Assembly (NCBI RefSeq): GCF_905147045.1
Contig: NC_065889.1
Coordinates: forward strand, 5,089,001 to 5,153,000
Reading direction: 5' to 3'
Source: Nymphalis io
Taxonomy: Eukaryota; Arthropoda; Insecta; Lepidoptera; Nymphalidae
Length of the DNA stretch: 64,000 bases
Position 1 is the stretch's first letter; each line of letters begins with the position of its first letter. This document shows positions 36,674-42,650 of this stretch, in pieces. The translations under genes were made by a program, and so were the position numbers. The notes under the pieces are model-generated. The model was not told the DNA's origin. It worked only from the letters and a program-made list of their open reading frames with translations, and ran no database searches.

Positions 36674-36872
36674 TGAAAACTAATTGAAAAGTGTTATAAC
36701 ATTTTCTATGCGCTTACTTTTCATATTGTACTTTCAGCTAACAATATATGCCGGTTACGCGGTAATGGCTTTTCTGGCTTCGTTCGCCATTTCACTAGCA
36801 TTCGAAGCACCAGCAGTTCGCCTACTGAAAATCATCAGCGCTGGAGACAGAAGTAAAAAATCCGTTGATTAA
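453..36872 (+). CDS. NRF-6-like membrane acyltransferase (nose resistant to fluoxetine family), 12 exons, 759 aa
   Basis: Joined exons: 453-690, 23249-23430, 26451-26650, 29464-29590, 30228-30306, 30760-30868, 31144-31299, 31369-31878, 32178-32347, 34542-34718, 34902-35098, 36738-36872. The total is 2280 nt and is in frame throughout. Residues 1-20 look like a signal peptide. An NRF-type extracellular domain follows (about 55-200; Cys59, 105, 149, 154; sequons at Asn23, 52, 130). A first membrane span lies near 204-223. An acidic linker (235-275) leads to an acyltransferase-3 domain with about ten further hydrophobic spans. Landmarks are CLHGMRFMSVLW (307-318) with His323, RLTPAYAF (452-459), WSWYMANDTQFY (511-522), RIGPYLVGM (584-592) and PLSRLTYCAYLVHP (681-694). 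In worms NRF-6 and NDG-4 act in lipid and drug uptake and yolk transport, and Drosophila drop-dead is a relative. The acyl donor and substrate are unknown. Orthology to a named gene cannot be settled because insects carry many paralogues. Confidence 0.93.
1194..2046 (+). repeat. Family E tRNA-derived SINE, split by an insertion
   Basis: The head (1194-1266) has a diverged tRNA-like start with a B-box-like GGGTTTGAATAC stretch, then AGGCCCAATAAAAAGC. The body resumes at about 1853 with AAGGAATATCCAGTAGCAGG and runs through CCTGATCTCT to ACACTCTTGTGCACT near 2018. This order matches the widespread lepidopteran SINE whose body contains a 'ggtcctgcgcctgatctct' segment. The two halves are separated by the insertion at 1281-1838. 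Confidence 0.6.
1281..1838 (-). mobile_element. 5'-truncated retroposed sequence with 14-bp target-site duplication
   Basis: A 558-bp insertion inside a SINE, bounded by the exact duplication TATTAGGCGTTGTT (1267-1280 and 1839-1852). An oligo(T) run directly follows the left copy, so the insert is a reverse-strand retroposon with a poly(A) tail. At its 5' end on the minus strand (1837 down to 1772) one frame reads a charged peptide with EELAKELSKAA and ends YDGCPL-stop. The remainder looks like untranslated sequence. It could be a processed retrocopy of a host gene's 3' end or the 3' end of a LINE. I do not recognise the protein. Confidence 0.65.
2866..3177 (+). repeat. Family A SINE-like repeat, near full length
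   Basis: Runs from TGGTGGCTTTG through GTGCAAGCTCATCTGGGTAG, ATATTCTACCGC, GAAGGGTGAGTGAGCC and ACTTACCATCAGGTGGCCCA to a poly(A) tail at about 3168. The same ordered blocks occur many times in this window on both strands, so it is a dispersed retroelement. Open frames across it are not host genes. Confidence 0.8.
3178..5162. other. Unique AT-rich intron sequence
   Basis: No gene, RNA or clear repeat seen. The open frames at 3484-3690 and 4326-4520 have no domain, composition or splice context suggesting coding function. Confidence 0.5.
5163..5459 (-). repeat. Family A SINE-like repeat, full length
   Basis: Reverse-complement copy: an oligo(T) run at 5163-5174 marks the poly(A) end. Then come GGGCCACCTGATGGTAAGTG, the GGAACACAACAATA block and CCTACCCAGACGAGCTTGC. 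This is one of the least decayed family A copies in the window. The 104-aa open frame across it is a repeat artefact. Confidence 0.85.
5461..5925 (+). repeat. Family C MITE-like repeat, interrupted by a SINE
   Basis: The left part (5461-5502) is TTGACAACCGACTTATGG and neighbours. The right part resumes at 5814 with a TTATAATTATTATGATCAAT block and TTCTGCGGTAATTTTCGAG. The uninterrupted relatives at 11025-11230 and 15380-15550 show that these parts were originally adjacent. Confidence 0.7.
5503..5804 (-). mobile_element. Family B tRNA-derived SINE inserted in a family C repeat
   Basis: Read on the minus strand it begins AGCCGAGATGGCCTAGTGG, which contains an A-box-like promoter. It then has a B-box-like GGTTCAAACCC, followed by the family body. 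It is flanked by a 9-bp direct repeat TTGGTGCAT (5494-5502 and 5805-5813), the expected target-site duplication. It is a pol III-type SINE, not a functional tRNA gene: there is no acceptor-stem partner or tRNA-length 3' end. Confidence 0.85.
5926..8207. other. Unique AT-rich intron sequence
   Basis: No supportable gene or strong repeat. The frame at 5843-6061 overlaps the family C repeat and is rejected. Confidence 0.5.
8208..8325 (+). repeat. Decayed family A fragment
   Basis: Weak but ordered similarity to the family A head: a CCACACACTCATTAG-like block, CAATACTTTTATTGTTG and GATTGAGTGGGTGAG. It is old and strongly diverged. Confidence 0.4.
8326..11024. other. Intron sequence with a short GC-rich island
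   Basis: AT-rich, apart from roughly 10184-10320, which is clearly GC-rich (CGGCCGGCGGG and GGGCGCGCGCG runs) against the surrounding sequence. An open frame spans it but shows no recognised domain. It could be a conserved regulatory element or alternative promoter (inference). Confidence 0.4.
11025..11230 (+). repeat. Family C MITE-like element with imperfect terminal inverted repeats
   Basis: The left end reads GCGCTATTCTGTATGAAC. The right end, reverse-complemented, contains GGATTCTGTAAGAAC. The interior has GTGAAATGTTGACAACCGAT and a TTATAATTATTATGGTCAAT block. The same interior recurs in inverse orientation at 15380-15550. No coding capacity, as expected for a non-autonomous DNA transposon. 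Confidence 0.6.
12718..12758. repeat. Perfect inverted repeat (18-bp arms, 5-nt loop)
   Basis: The arm ending AAATAACGAATC is followed by TTGTA and then the exact reverse complement GATTCGTTATTT and on. A hairpin could form in DNA or RNA. There is no evidence that it is a transcription terminator. Confidence 0.8.
14032..14082. repeat. Perfect inverted repeat (23-bp arms, 5-nt loop)
   Basis: The left arm (14032-14054) starts AGATTCTTCCGACATTGC. The right arm (14060-14082) is its exact reverse complement, with GTATA between. Perfect pairing over 23 bp implies a recent origin. Confidence 0.88.
15380..15550 (-). repeat. Family C MITE-like element, reverse orientation
   Basis: The reverse complement reads CCGTGAAATGTTGACAACCG, then a TTATAATTATTATTGTCAAT block, then ACGACCGTTTTCTGCGGTG and a GGAATAGCCCTACTGAGCG end. 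It matches the copies at 11025 and 5461 in order and spacing. Confidence 0.68.
16183..16275 (+). repeat. Family B SINE fragment (body)
   Basis: Contains TTTGTGTTTATAATTCATCT followed by a diverged GCTCGACGGGGAAGGAAAA block. This is the family B body in forward orientation, without the tRNA-like head. Confidence 0.6.
16276..17309. other. Intron sequence with a small GC-rich patch
   Basis: About 16540-16605 is GC-rich (CCAACGGCCGGCCGTGACTG and neighbours). The rest is AT-rich. No gene recognised. Confidence 0.4.
17310..17400 (+). repeat. Lepidopteran dispersed repeat fragment
   Basis: ATCAAAATAGATTTTATTC followed by ATGTAGGCTTTTGCTAG matches a very common lepidopteran repeat beginning 'caaaatatattttattcaagtaggcttt'. 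The other end of the same family appears near 56393-56545. This is recognition from memory, not an alignment. Confidence 0.5.
17930..18052 (-). repeat. Family E tRNA-derived SINE head
   Basis: On the minus strand: TTCGTTGGTCTAGAGATTCT, then GGGTTCCAACCCCGGGTGAG (B-box-like), then ACCCTAC repeats and CATTGGGTTTCTGTCACG. It resembles the tRNA-like head of the family E SINE. It is not a tRNA gene, since there is no cloverleaf-length 3' partner. Confidence 0.55.
18610..18720 (+). repeat. Decayed family A fragment
   Basis: GTGTTCCGGTTGGAACGGTG, then ACCAATGTAATTACTGGCAT and GGACATCCTC follow the order of the middle of family A. Both ends are lost. Confidence 0.5.
19415..19535 (+). repeat. Fragments of families A and C side by side
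   Basis: GCCACCTGATGG (family A tail, reverse) is followed by GATGTTAGCGCTATTCTGTA and GTTAGGTACCACTTATTACT, which resemble the outer end of family C. Short and decayed. Confidence 0.35.
20028..20118 (-). repeat. Family B SINE fragment (3' part)
   Basis: AAGGAAAAGGTTTTGGAGTT followed by TATTCGACCATGCTACTCTA mirrors the family B block AGGAGAAGGTTTGGAGCTTA with decay. Confidence 0.5.
20119..21632. other. AT-rich intron sequence
   Basis: No gene supported. The open frames at 20430-20618 and 21220-21408 lack domains, and the latter lies in low-complexity, repeat-like sequence. Confidence 0.45.
21633..23180 (+). mobile_element. Helitron-like non-autonomous element (candidate)
   Basis: Begins TCTATACATTTAAATAAAAT directly after an A (21632) and ends ACCGCGGGCAACTGCTAG directly before a T (23181). 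This is the A|TC...CTAG|T insertion signature of Helitrons. Inside near the 5' end are GTCTGTCTGTTTGTCC and AAAACGGCTAAA, motifs common in lepidopteran Helitron-related repeats. It holds no Rep/helicase frame. It may be a composite, and the AT microsatellite at 22170-22222 lies within it. Confidence 0.55.
22170..22222. repeat. (AT)n microsatellite
   Basis: About 26 uninterrupted AT units. Confidence 0.97.
23249..23430 (+). CDS. Exon 2: NRF domain core (residues 80-140)
   Basis: Acceptor TACTTTCAG and donor CCGCAG|GTGAAT. It encodes YDASGQYTPNLLFGNEYWLG with Cys105 soon after, which is the central NRF-domain pattern (a DASG-like motif, a glycine-rich turn, then a cysteine). A sequon lies at Asn130. 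It enters with two bases of codon 80 and leaves in phase 0. The exon is visibly richer in GC than the flanking intron. Confidence 0.93.
25638..25722 (+). repeat. Family A fragment (middle)
   Basis: TAGTTCCCAAAGTTAGTGGT, then GTATTGGCGATGTAAG and ATGGTTAATATTTAGTATAA, follow the family A order TTCCCAAGGTTGGTGGCG / GGCTATGTAAGCGATGG. Confidence 0.55.
25785..25811 (+). mobile_element. Helitron-like 3' terminus
   Basis: AACTTGCAGGGAACAGCTAG followed by T resembles the 3' end ACCGCGGGCAACTGCTAG|T of the element ending at 23180. I could not identify a matching TC 5' end, so the element may be truncated. Confidence 0.35.
26305..26400 (+). repeat. Family A 3' remnant next to exon 3
   Basis: AATACTTGGGTTACC, then GTCCACTTATCATCAAAAGG and CACCTGCCTACCTTTTC, mirror the tail blocks ACTTACCATCAGGTGG and CCGCCTTCCTATTC. 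It is strongly decayed and ends about 50 bp before the exon 3 acceptor. Confidence 0.4.
26451..26650 (+). CDS. Exon 3: end of NRF domain (residues 141-207)
   Basis: Acceptor TTTTTTTGTAG, donor GG|GTGAGT. It encodes LVGQCVPASCS with Cys149 and Cys154, matching the conserved 'G-x-C-x-P-x-S-C' close of NRF domains. DLSEALIAARA and the YVRPVPGSYDILYDP stretch before the first membrane span follow. It enters in phase 0 and leaves two bases of Gly207. Confidence 0.93.
27991..28060. repeat. Tandem pair of palindromes
   Basis: Two copies of CGATGACGAATGTGT-ATGAA-ACACATTCGTC, spaced 35 bp apart. The second hairpin (28026-28060) has perfect 15-bp arms around ATGAA. The first differs by a single base inserted in its right arm. 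The outer arms can also pair with each other across the whole 70 bp. Confidence 0.9.
28245..28310. repeat. Short AT-rich tandem duplication
   Basis: ATAATGATTATATTATTATA and the following ATCATATTTATTT are repeated once with small changes (unit about 33-36 bp). Confidence 0.7.
29464..29590 (+). CDS. Exon 4: first membrane span and acidic tail (residues 207-249)
   Basis: Acceptor TTTCATAATAG. The sequence AAMLVVVIWMMVASVYEGYL is a clear membrane helix; the charged stretch KEEEDLELANNN follows. The phase-0 end demanded by exon 5 fixes the donor at ACT|GTTGGT, a weak match to consensus. The nearby GTACAT (29595) would cause a stop just inside exon 5. The short hydrophilic tail begins the linker between the NRF and acyltransferase domains. 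Confidence 0.85.
29591..30227 (+). other. Intron 4, 637 bp
   Basis: AT-rich, with no other feature seen. It ends TTTTTCAG. Confidence 0.82.
30228..30306 (+). CDS. Exon 5: acidic linker (residues 250-276)
   Basis: Encodes SNNNTNDDEKVSDEDNKDKD followed by IRRETC. It is highly charged, low in complexity and probably cytoplasmic. Acceptor TTTTTCAG and donor CTTGTG|GTAAGT are both strong. Frame and phase are fixed by the join to exon 6, and the other continuous frame here would not join. This is the least conserved exon and the part most likely to vary between isoforms. Confidence 0.82.
30307..30759 (+). other. Intron 5, 453 bp
   Basis: AT-rich; GTAAGT to TTCACAG. Nothing else seen. Confidence 0.85.
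30760..30868 (+). CDS. Exon 6: entry to acyltransferase-3 domain (residues 276-312)
   Basis: Encodes WAEILLSFSILSNGRAIL, then GALTCLHGMR. The CLHGMR motif opens the acyltransferase-3 domain in NRF-6-like proteins. The amphipathic ILLSFSILSNG stretch before it is also typical of the family. Donor ATGAG|GTAAGA. Confidence 0.93.
31144..31299 (+). CDS. Exon 7: acyltransferase-3 helices (residues 312-364)
   Basis: Encodes FMSVLWVIMVHTYLTIFYIA with His323, at the position of the conserved histidine near the start of acyltransferase-3 domains. A loop and then CVDTFFFI follow, the latter starting the next span. Acceptor TTTTTAG, donor ATAAG|GTACTG. Confidence 0.93.
31300..31368 (+). other. Intron 7, 69 bp (very short)
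   Basis: GTACTG at the start and a pyrimidine-rich TTTTTCAG at the end. It interrupts Ser364 in the family motif FFFISGLLV. Confidence 0.9.
31369..31878 (+). CDS. Exon 8: enlarged loop and acyltransferase core (residues 364-534)
   Basis: Starts SGLLVTVLFLR. It continues with a lysine/asparagine-rich hydrophilic loop of about 66 residues (375-440), longer than I expect for the family. Then come SFFVLFLYRVVRLTPAYAF (441-459), the luminal WWRNLLYINNLFPQKDMCMV (491-510) and WSWYMANDTQFY (511-522), and a membrane span ending at the donor AA|GTAAGT. The largest exon, uninterrupted for 510 nt. Confidence 0.95.
31879..32177 (+). other. Intron 8, 299 bp
   Basis: AT-rich, GTAAGT to ATTACAG; nothing else seen. 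Confidence 0.88.
32178..32347 (+). CDS. Exon 9: membrane span and luminal loop (residues 534-591)
   Basis: Encodes HIRFAMVSLILVMVSSWATT as a span, then a loop with YDKPWSRIGPYLVG (578-591). That is a signature close to the 'Y-x-K-P-x-x-R-I-G-P-Y-L-V-G' pattern of insect NRF-6-like proteins. Donor GTCG|GTAAGT. Confidence 0.95.
33290..33355 (-). repeat. Family A head fragment
   Basis: TAGTGGGTAGACCTGCCCAA, then GGGGCTTGCGTAAGACCCTA, is a diverged version of GAGTGGGTAGTACCTACCCA / GAGCTTGCACAAAGCCCTA. Confidence 0.55.
33886..34440 (+). repeat. Family B SINE split by an insertion of about 290 bp
   Basis: The head (33886-33952) has AGCCGAAATGGTGCAGTAG and GCGGGTTCAAACC (A- and B-box-like). The body resumes near 34240 with TCCATGTGCTTAATTTGTTA, GCTCGGCCGTGAAGGAAT and ACCTACTCCTCAAAAGTAGA. 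The intervening sequence is not part of the family in the intact copies at 5503 and 44079. Confidence 0.65.
34542..34718 (+). CDS. Exon 10: membrane spans (residues 591-650)
   Basis: Encodes MMVGWYLHKTK, which directly continues the PYLVG motif, and the span PYWLVAVGWPTAMVIITSLI. Donor CACAG|GTAATA. A competing donor, GTAAGC at 34700, looks stronger but would put TAG four codons into exon 11, so it is not used for a full-length protein. Confidence 0.93.
34719..34901 (+). other. Intron 10, 183 bp
   Basis: AT-rich; ends ATAATTCAG. Confidence 0.9.
34902..35098 (+). CDS. Exon 11: C-terminal acyltransferase signature (residues 650-715)
   Basis: Encodes WAVALAWISVACCCGYGGLI and PLSRLTYCAYLVHP (681-694), the most diagnostic C-terminal block of NRF-6-like acyltransferases. 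YTSFLLDGPLHL follows. Donor GTT|GTGAGT, leaving in phase 0. Confidence 0.95.
35099..36737 (+). other. Intron 11, 1,639 bp
   Basis: AT-rich, with a long AT microsatellite (36620-36671) ending 66 bp before exon 12. No other gene seen. Confidence 0.88.
36620..36671. repeat. (AT)n microsatellite
   Basis: About 25 AT units, beginning after CACAC. It lies just upstream of the likely branch-point region for exon 12. Confidence 0.97.
36738..36872 (+). CDS. Exon 12: last membrane span and C-terminus (residues 716-759)
   Basis: Acceptor GTACTTTCAG. Encodes TIYAGYAVMAFLASFAISLA as the last span, then FEAPAVRLLK, the usual 'E-x-P-x-x-x-L' ending of the family. A short basic tail and TAA at 36870-36872 follow. 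Confidence 0.95.
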   Translation, partial: LTIYAGYAVMAFLASFAISLAFEAPAVRLLKIISAGDRSKKSVD

Positions 36873-38160
36873 TCACATAAAAATTAAGTAGCACAATTAT
36901 TAAACGTTAAATACGGGCCTTATTTAAAACATATTTGTCTTTATCTTACTTGATAAACTGATATTAGTATGACAGAGACAATATATTGTTTAACATTTTC
37001 ATCGTTGCAATGTTTATTAATATGTGCAAAGGATGAGCGGCGTTCGACTCTGAACTATGTAGTTCCAGGGAATTCCAGAACATAGTATTTCCCTGACGAT
37101 AAAACGTTGTCTCTCCGTAAGAGCTTTATTTAGTTATAGTAGTTATTTAAACACCGCGAACAATGTTATGCGTACCATTAAATACTTATGTTTAAGATAA
37201 TAATGTGAGTCATATTTAGTTACCATATTTCGCCAGAGATAATAAAAATAAATAATAAGAAACATTTATTGTCTTAATTATAAAAGGATTTGTGGAATAA
37301 TATTTATATAATTAAAACTTGATATGAAATATAACAAACAATAGACCTACCCTCATGGTGATAGAAGCTTCGGTTTTGTGTAAACACGGCGCATTATAAA
37401 TGTAGAAATATTTAAAATATAGTAATGTACAACTTATATTCTAAAATTGATTTGATTCTATGTATTTGTTCAGGCCTCATGTGTAACTTGTGTTGCGAAG
37501 ATGTGTGTATTTTGGTCCTATGCATACATGCGATATAAAACGATATTAGATACTTGCTTGTAAACATAATAAAGATTTATTTCGAGGCAAAATTCTATTA
37601 ATTATAGTTATTTTACTTCTCAAATATATAACAAGAACTTTGCTCACTATAAATATATTTATATAATAAATAATTCATAGATTTAAGAAACAGAGTTACC
37701 ATTAGATAAATATTATGATTTACTTCGATATTGCACATAAATTACTTCGAACCCGTACTACTAAGTACATACAAGGTGTGTTACCTGGGTTTCCATTACC
37801 AAAACTCATCGCGTTAAACAAACGAACTTGAGTTGACTCAGACCGACAACTTTGACCTATTAAATAATGAAAGCTTCAAGAGCAAGTTATTAGAAGTTAG
37901 TTTGTTGATACGGTCATTAAATGTTACTATACGCTAATATAAACTTCGATTTTATTATTCGCATTAAGTTAGAACCCTTGAATTTGTATAATACAAGGGA
38001 TTTTGTTTTACATATGTTGTAATTCATATAGTCATAATAAACATATGACGATTCATCACCGATGTATCTAAATGTTTTTAAATTACTCGCTACTGTTATA
38101 TGATATGAAAATACTATGTAAATAATGTATATTTTATAAATAAAAAAACAATTGAATTTC
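36873..38160 (+). other. 3' flank / candidate 3' UTR with poly(A) signals
   Basis: AATAAA hexamers on the sense strand occur at 37241-37246, 37247-37252, 37568-37573 and 38139-38144. The last is followed within 30 nt by a GT/T-rich stretch. Which one is used cannot be told from sequence alone. No open frame of note. Confidence 0.4.
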
Positions 38161-38954
38161 TAGTCGTTACTTGTTTTATTTTCAATTATTGTTTTTTTAT
38201 ATATATTTGATTTATGTATTTTGTATTTATAAACTTAAAAAAATGTATAATATCAGTATATACAAGCACCGAAACAATAAATTCTATTAATTAATGATGA
38301 AACTGACAGCCATAGAAAATGGACTCGAAATTGCAAACAAACTTTTGACGATGGTTTTATAAACATTTTTGTAAAAATATTGAAGAGAATGACCCACTTT
38401 TGGGTGAAGGCATATTCTCTCCTTTTAAAAACGGGTTGAAATTAATAATCCTTAACTTAATTTTACAGGTATAAATCTAATTCAAAGTTAGAAATAAAAT
38501 TATGTATGTATCACTAAATTATAATTTCAAGAGTAGACATTCAATAATCGGGAAGCGGATTCTAATTTTAACGTTATTTATAGTCGATTATGCTACTATT
38601 TTTATTGAGAAAAATGGATATTATTTACATATACGGCTGACATACGCGTTTTTTTGTTATTGCTTTTCAAAAAATTGGTTTGACAAGAAGATCACTTCAA
38701 CTATATTGACTTTTGTTCTTTATAAATATTGTTATCTTGCATAATCTAATTAAAAGATCCATTCTTTGTAATAATTTGCAAAGTATAGTAAACAAGAAAA
38801 ATTCATTGGAACACAATACTACGACAGTCGTAGAGGTATAATTAGCATAAAAAGATTATTTTATTTAATATGATTATATATTTAAGATTACGCGTATTCG
38901 CTATCAACAAAAATAACTTTAAAAAGGTAAAATTTTTAAACCTACCCTACAACA
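38161..38954. other. AT-rich intergenic sequence
   Basis: No supportable gene. The 80-aa frame at 38502-38744 has AT-rich, noncoding-like composition and no domain. Confidence 0.5.
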
Positions 38955-39105
38955 CTGCTTTCCTGTCCTTCACATCCAACACTGCAGGTTTTCTCGCAAT
39001 GTTTCCCTACTAAGCCGAGTACGAGACGAGTTATACAAATTAAATTTATGAAAACACAGCGGTGATTGTCCGAATTTGGACCTGTGATTTTCGTTTAAGG
39101 TAATA
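38955..39105 (-). repeat. Decayed family B SINE fragment
   Basis: TGCAGGTTTTCTCGCAATGT, then ATTTATGAAAACACAGCGGT and TGTCCGAATTTGGACCTGTG follow the family B minus-strand order (GCAGGTTTCCTCACGATGTT, CATGAAAATTCAGTGGTGCT, GCCCGGGTTTGAACCCACG). Confidence 0.55.
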
Positions 39106-39779
39106 TTTTCTACGTAAAATTATGAAATATATAAATACAAATACGCTGCTTCCTGAGATAAGTTTCCGAGTTAAAGGAGAACTTTAAAATTTATTCTCTC
39201 ACTCCTAATTTACTATAAATCGATTGAGTAGGAAGGAACTCGCGAACTTACAACTTTGTAAGAAAAATATTAGTATAACATAGAACAACTATGATTCTGA
39301 TATTTTTAAATGTATAATATTTTTTCGTGTGATTCATCTTTTGAAGTCAAATTTATAAATAAATAATACATAACACAAACATACAATACATATTAACCTA
39401 AAAATGAAAATTACAGTTCTAACGATGCGAGTATATTGCAATGGTCATTTTGTAGATGTTAAAATAAATATGAAAAAACGTAGTGCAGGAAGATGCATTA
39501 GTAAAAGCTGGTTGAGTGCGAGCTCAGAGGTGCCAGCGGTGGAGATATGAATTGTATCAAAATGTTTATAAATATGATTTTTATTTTAAAAACAGAGGAT
39601 TACACATAAGCTTTGGAAGTGTTATGATTTTGTTTGTTACATAAAAATAGAATCATAGTTTCATTAACAAGTAATTTTATTGATGGTTAACTTTCTCGTG
39701 CTACCTTCTTCAGCGGAAAATTTTGACAGGATTCGTAACGGGGTCATGACAAAAAAAGTTATTGTTTTTTTTTGTAAAG

Positions 39780-39900
39780 AAATTCTGTGTATCAGCCCAG
39801 AGTTGGCCGTGTTAACCACCCGTCCCTCAGAAAGCATTGAAATCTGTTGGTCCTGCGCCCGATATCGCATTCGGCTTGTAAATGACTCCGCCATAGTCTT
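39780..39900 (+). repeat. Family E SINE body fragment
   Basis: ATCAGCCCAGAGTTGGCCGT, then ACCCGTCCCTCAGAAAGCAT and GTTGGTCCTGCGCCCGATAT match the family E body. The 114-aa minus-strand frame (39664-40008) and the 74-aa plus-strand frame overlap this repeat and are therefore not annotated as genes. Confidence 0.6.
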
Positions 39901-40549
39901 CTGAGAAAAAAAATAAAATATACAACGGAATTGAAAACCACCTTCTGTTTTTAAAGTAGTTGATAACATGATACTACAGCAATAAAGGCCGTATTGGATC
40001 TCTAGCATCTAATAATGATTAAAATGATTGATTAAGGAAGCTAGAAGTGAAGGAAGATTATTTCCTAAACCTCAATATAATTCAGTTTTGGTGTTGTTTT
40101 TAATTTTCAGAATTTATCTGTTTTTTTTTGTTTGTCATAAAAATGCAATTTAAAATTATAATTACAATCAGACAAGAAATTACACAGTATTTGTAGATAG
40201 AAAAAGTTTGCGTGCGTCACTTGAGAGATTCAGTTACATTTACAGTATTATATTATAGCCTTATAGTATATATTCTTTAACTTCGTTAATTAGGTTTCGC
40301 TCAAATAAAAATACTCACGTATAAGTAGAATTATAATTATTTTTTACGTACGTAAAAACTTCACGTTTGAAAATAAAATTGTTACGTGGATTTTTTATCA
40401 TGTTTTTTTGGCTTAATTGTTGTAATAAGTGAATAAGTGATTCCCCGCTCCAGTTTAAAGTGTTGACTTTATGTACGCGCGTACTTAGGTCCTATTAACT
40501 TTCTTTATGTTGAGGATTGACATCGAAAACAGTACCGATATAATTAATA

Positions 40550-40786
40550 TTCATCATCAGATATTCTACCGCAAAACAGCAGTACTTGTTATTGTTGTGA
40601 GTAAGCCAGTGTAATTACAGGCACAAGGAACATAAAATCTTAGTTCCCAAGGTTGGTAGCGCATTGGCTATATAAGCGATGGTTGACATTTATTACAATG
40701 CCAATGTCTAAGGGCGTTTGGTGACCACTTACCATCAGGTGACTCATATGCTCGTCCGCCTTCCTATTCTATAAAAAAAAATTAAA
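40550..40786 (+). repeat. Family A SINE-like repeat, head-truncated
   Basis: Starts at CATCAGATATTCTACCGC and runs through GTAATTACAGGCACAAGG, TTGGTGACCACTTACC and CTCGTCCGCCTTCCTATTC to a run of A's. It lacks the head and part of the middle. Confidence 0.8.
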
Positions 40787-40969
40787 ACTATTACTACTAC
40801 GAAGATACCTTAAGCAACACAAAATTAAACGCAATTTATAAATGCACTATTTTGCTATAAAATATTTGAAGTAAATAAAATTTAATGACTTTTCATTTTG
40901 TTTTACTCACATAACTGTTAGCCTATAAATGTAACTATACATATTATAAGAAATACTAGTACTACCGGC

Positions 40970-41095
40970 CTTTCCTACAAACTTAGTTAGACGTTAGTTA
41001 AACAATGTAATGTCTTGACAATAATTGACATTCGAAAGAAAAATCAGTGTTTAATTAAACAGTCCCTAGGCAATGCTTATAAATAAGGCTTAGAA
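40970..41095. repeat. Partly palindromic dispersed repeat (family I)
   Basis: AGTTAGACGTTAGTTAAACA, then AATTGACATTCGAAAGAA and GTTTAATTAAACAGTCCCTA, ending GCTTATAAATAAGGC. Related pieces occur in reverse near 28660-28790, and shorter ones near 22595 and 33428 (TTGACATT[C/T]GAAAGAA). Partial self-complementarity suggests a MITE. Confidence 0.45.
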
Positions 41096-41187
41096 TGTTA
41101 GTTGGAACAATATTATTCATCACGTTGTTATGTTATTACTTAGATGTGTATAAAATTATAGCTACTATGTGTTGCAAAAAATAAAAT

Positions 41188-41475
41188 AGGTTGGCGGACG
41201 GGCAATAAAATAGGTCGGCCACCTGACGGTAAGTGGTCATCGTCCATAGACATTGGAGCTCAAAAAAATATTAATCATTCCTTTCAGCGCCAATGCGCCA
41301 TTAGCTTCGAGAACTAAGATTTTATGTCATTTGTGCCTATAGTTACAGTGGCTTACTCTCCCTTTACCGGAACACAACAATACTAAGTATTGCTGTTTGG
41401 TAGAATATATGATGAATAGTAGTATCTAGATGGGTTTGCACCACCACAGGTTGCAAAGCCCACCACCAAGTCAAC
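41188..41475 (-). repeat. Family A SINE-like repeat
   Basis: GGCCACCTGACGGTAAGTGG, then GGAACACAACAATACTAAGT and TTGGTAGAATATATGATGA, ending in a rearranged GTTGCAAAGCCCACCACC. Moderately diverged. Confidence 0.75.
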
Positions 41476-42499
41476 ACATATAGAAATGCAAAATACCGTC
41501 TACCAGGATTTACAAGTCACTTATAATATTGCATGCATTTTTGTTCAAAGTCCGAACATAGTTGAAGATTAGTATTAACGATGTTTCACCGCAACACAAA
41601 CTTAAAGGTTTATTTGTTCGTATATAGTTTGAAGCTTCAATAAATACTAGTGAATTTCTCTTTAATTCAATAAATTTCGTATTTTCCAGCAGCGAAGCGA
41701 ATAGTGAAAAGTATTAGTTTTATGTTTAATCAGGCGTTTTATTACTTTAGAATGCCTGTTTTTTTTATATATCTCGCAATATAAAGGATGACCTCTATTT
41801 TATCGTTCTAATTACAAAGTTTCAATGGGTAAATAAATCTAAAAAATAGAATATTTTTAAATTAATCTATATCTATCGTAGATTTATATAAGGATATTCA
41901 ATTTTTGACATAAAAAATTGATTAATATTAATCTATATTATAATTAGGGGTAATTTTGATTTAAGCTGTAATTTTAAAAAAGTTACTATAATAAGGAATC
42001 AATGACATGATATGTATATATATTATTGTATAACGAAACTCTTTGTTTTTATTGATTTTAATATTTTTTTATTAGTTTCTTTAATTATAAATTCTAAATT
42101 AACAACAATTTCGATGTTTTAAATCTGTCATTCTTTAACGGCCTCAGTTTTATATTTGTTGTATGTACTTATTTATACATAAAATAACATATATATGTGC
42201 TTTCGTTTTGATTACAAATAAGAACGGCCATTTTGTTATTAGGTTGCGGCTGATTGTCTGAGGTTGGACTGAAATAGACAATTATATAGAGACATAGTTA
42301 CGTAGACACAGGTATAATGAGTAATCGTATTACCTCCACCAACACACAAGGGTCGCTCGTAATATATCATATAGCTAGAAACATTTAGTCAAAAATATTT
42401 TTTTAAATAAAATATAAATAAAGGAATAGATCCTATTTTTTATTAATATATCCTATAATTTATACGGCTTTAAGCAAACCTTTAATAATTTGTATTGCT

Positions 42500-42650
42500 A
42501 TGTTCCGGTTTTAATTGAACCAGTATTATTACAGGCACATGGGAAATAACATCCTAGTTCCCAAATTTGGTGGCGCGTTGGCGAAATATTTCATAAGTTC
42601 ACAATATCTATGGCTACTTACCATCAGATAGCCTTTCTATAAATCAATAT
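42500..42650 (+). repeat. Family A fragment
   Basis: ATGTTCCGGTTTTAATTGAA, then TATTACAGGCACATGGGAAA, CTAGTTCCCAAATTTGGTGG and ACTTACCATCAGATAGCC keep family order. The head is missing. Confidence 0.7.

Noticed and set aside
39664..40008. 114-aa minus-strand open frame, the longest outside the gene and the family A repeats
   Set aside because: Its conserved-looking part overlaps a family E SINE body (39780-39900). The peptide has no recognised domain and no convincing splice partners.
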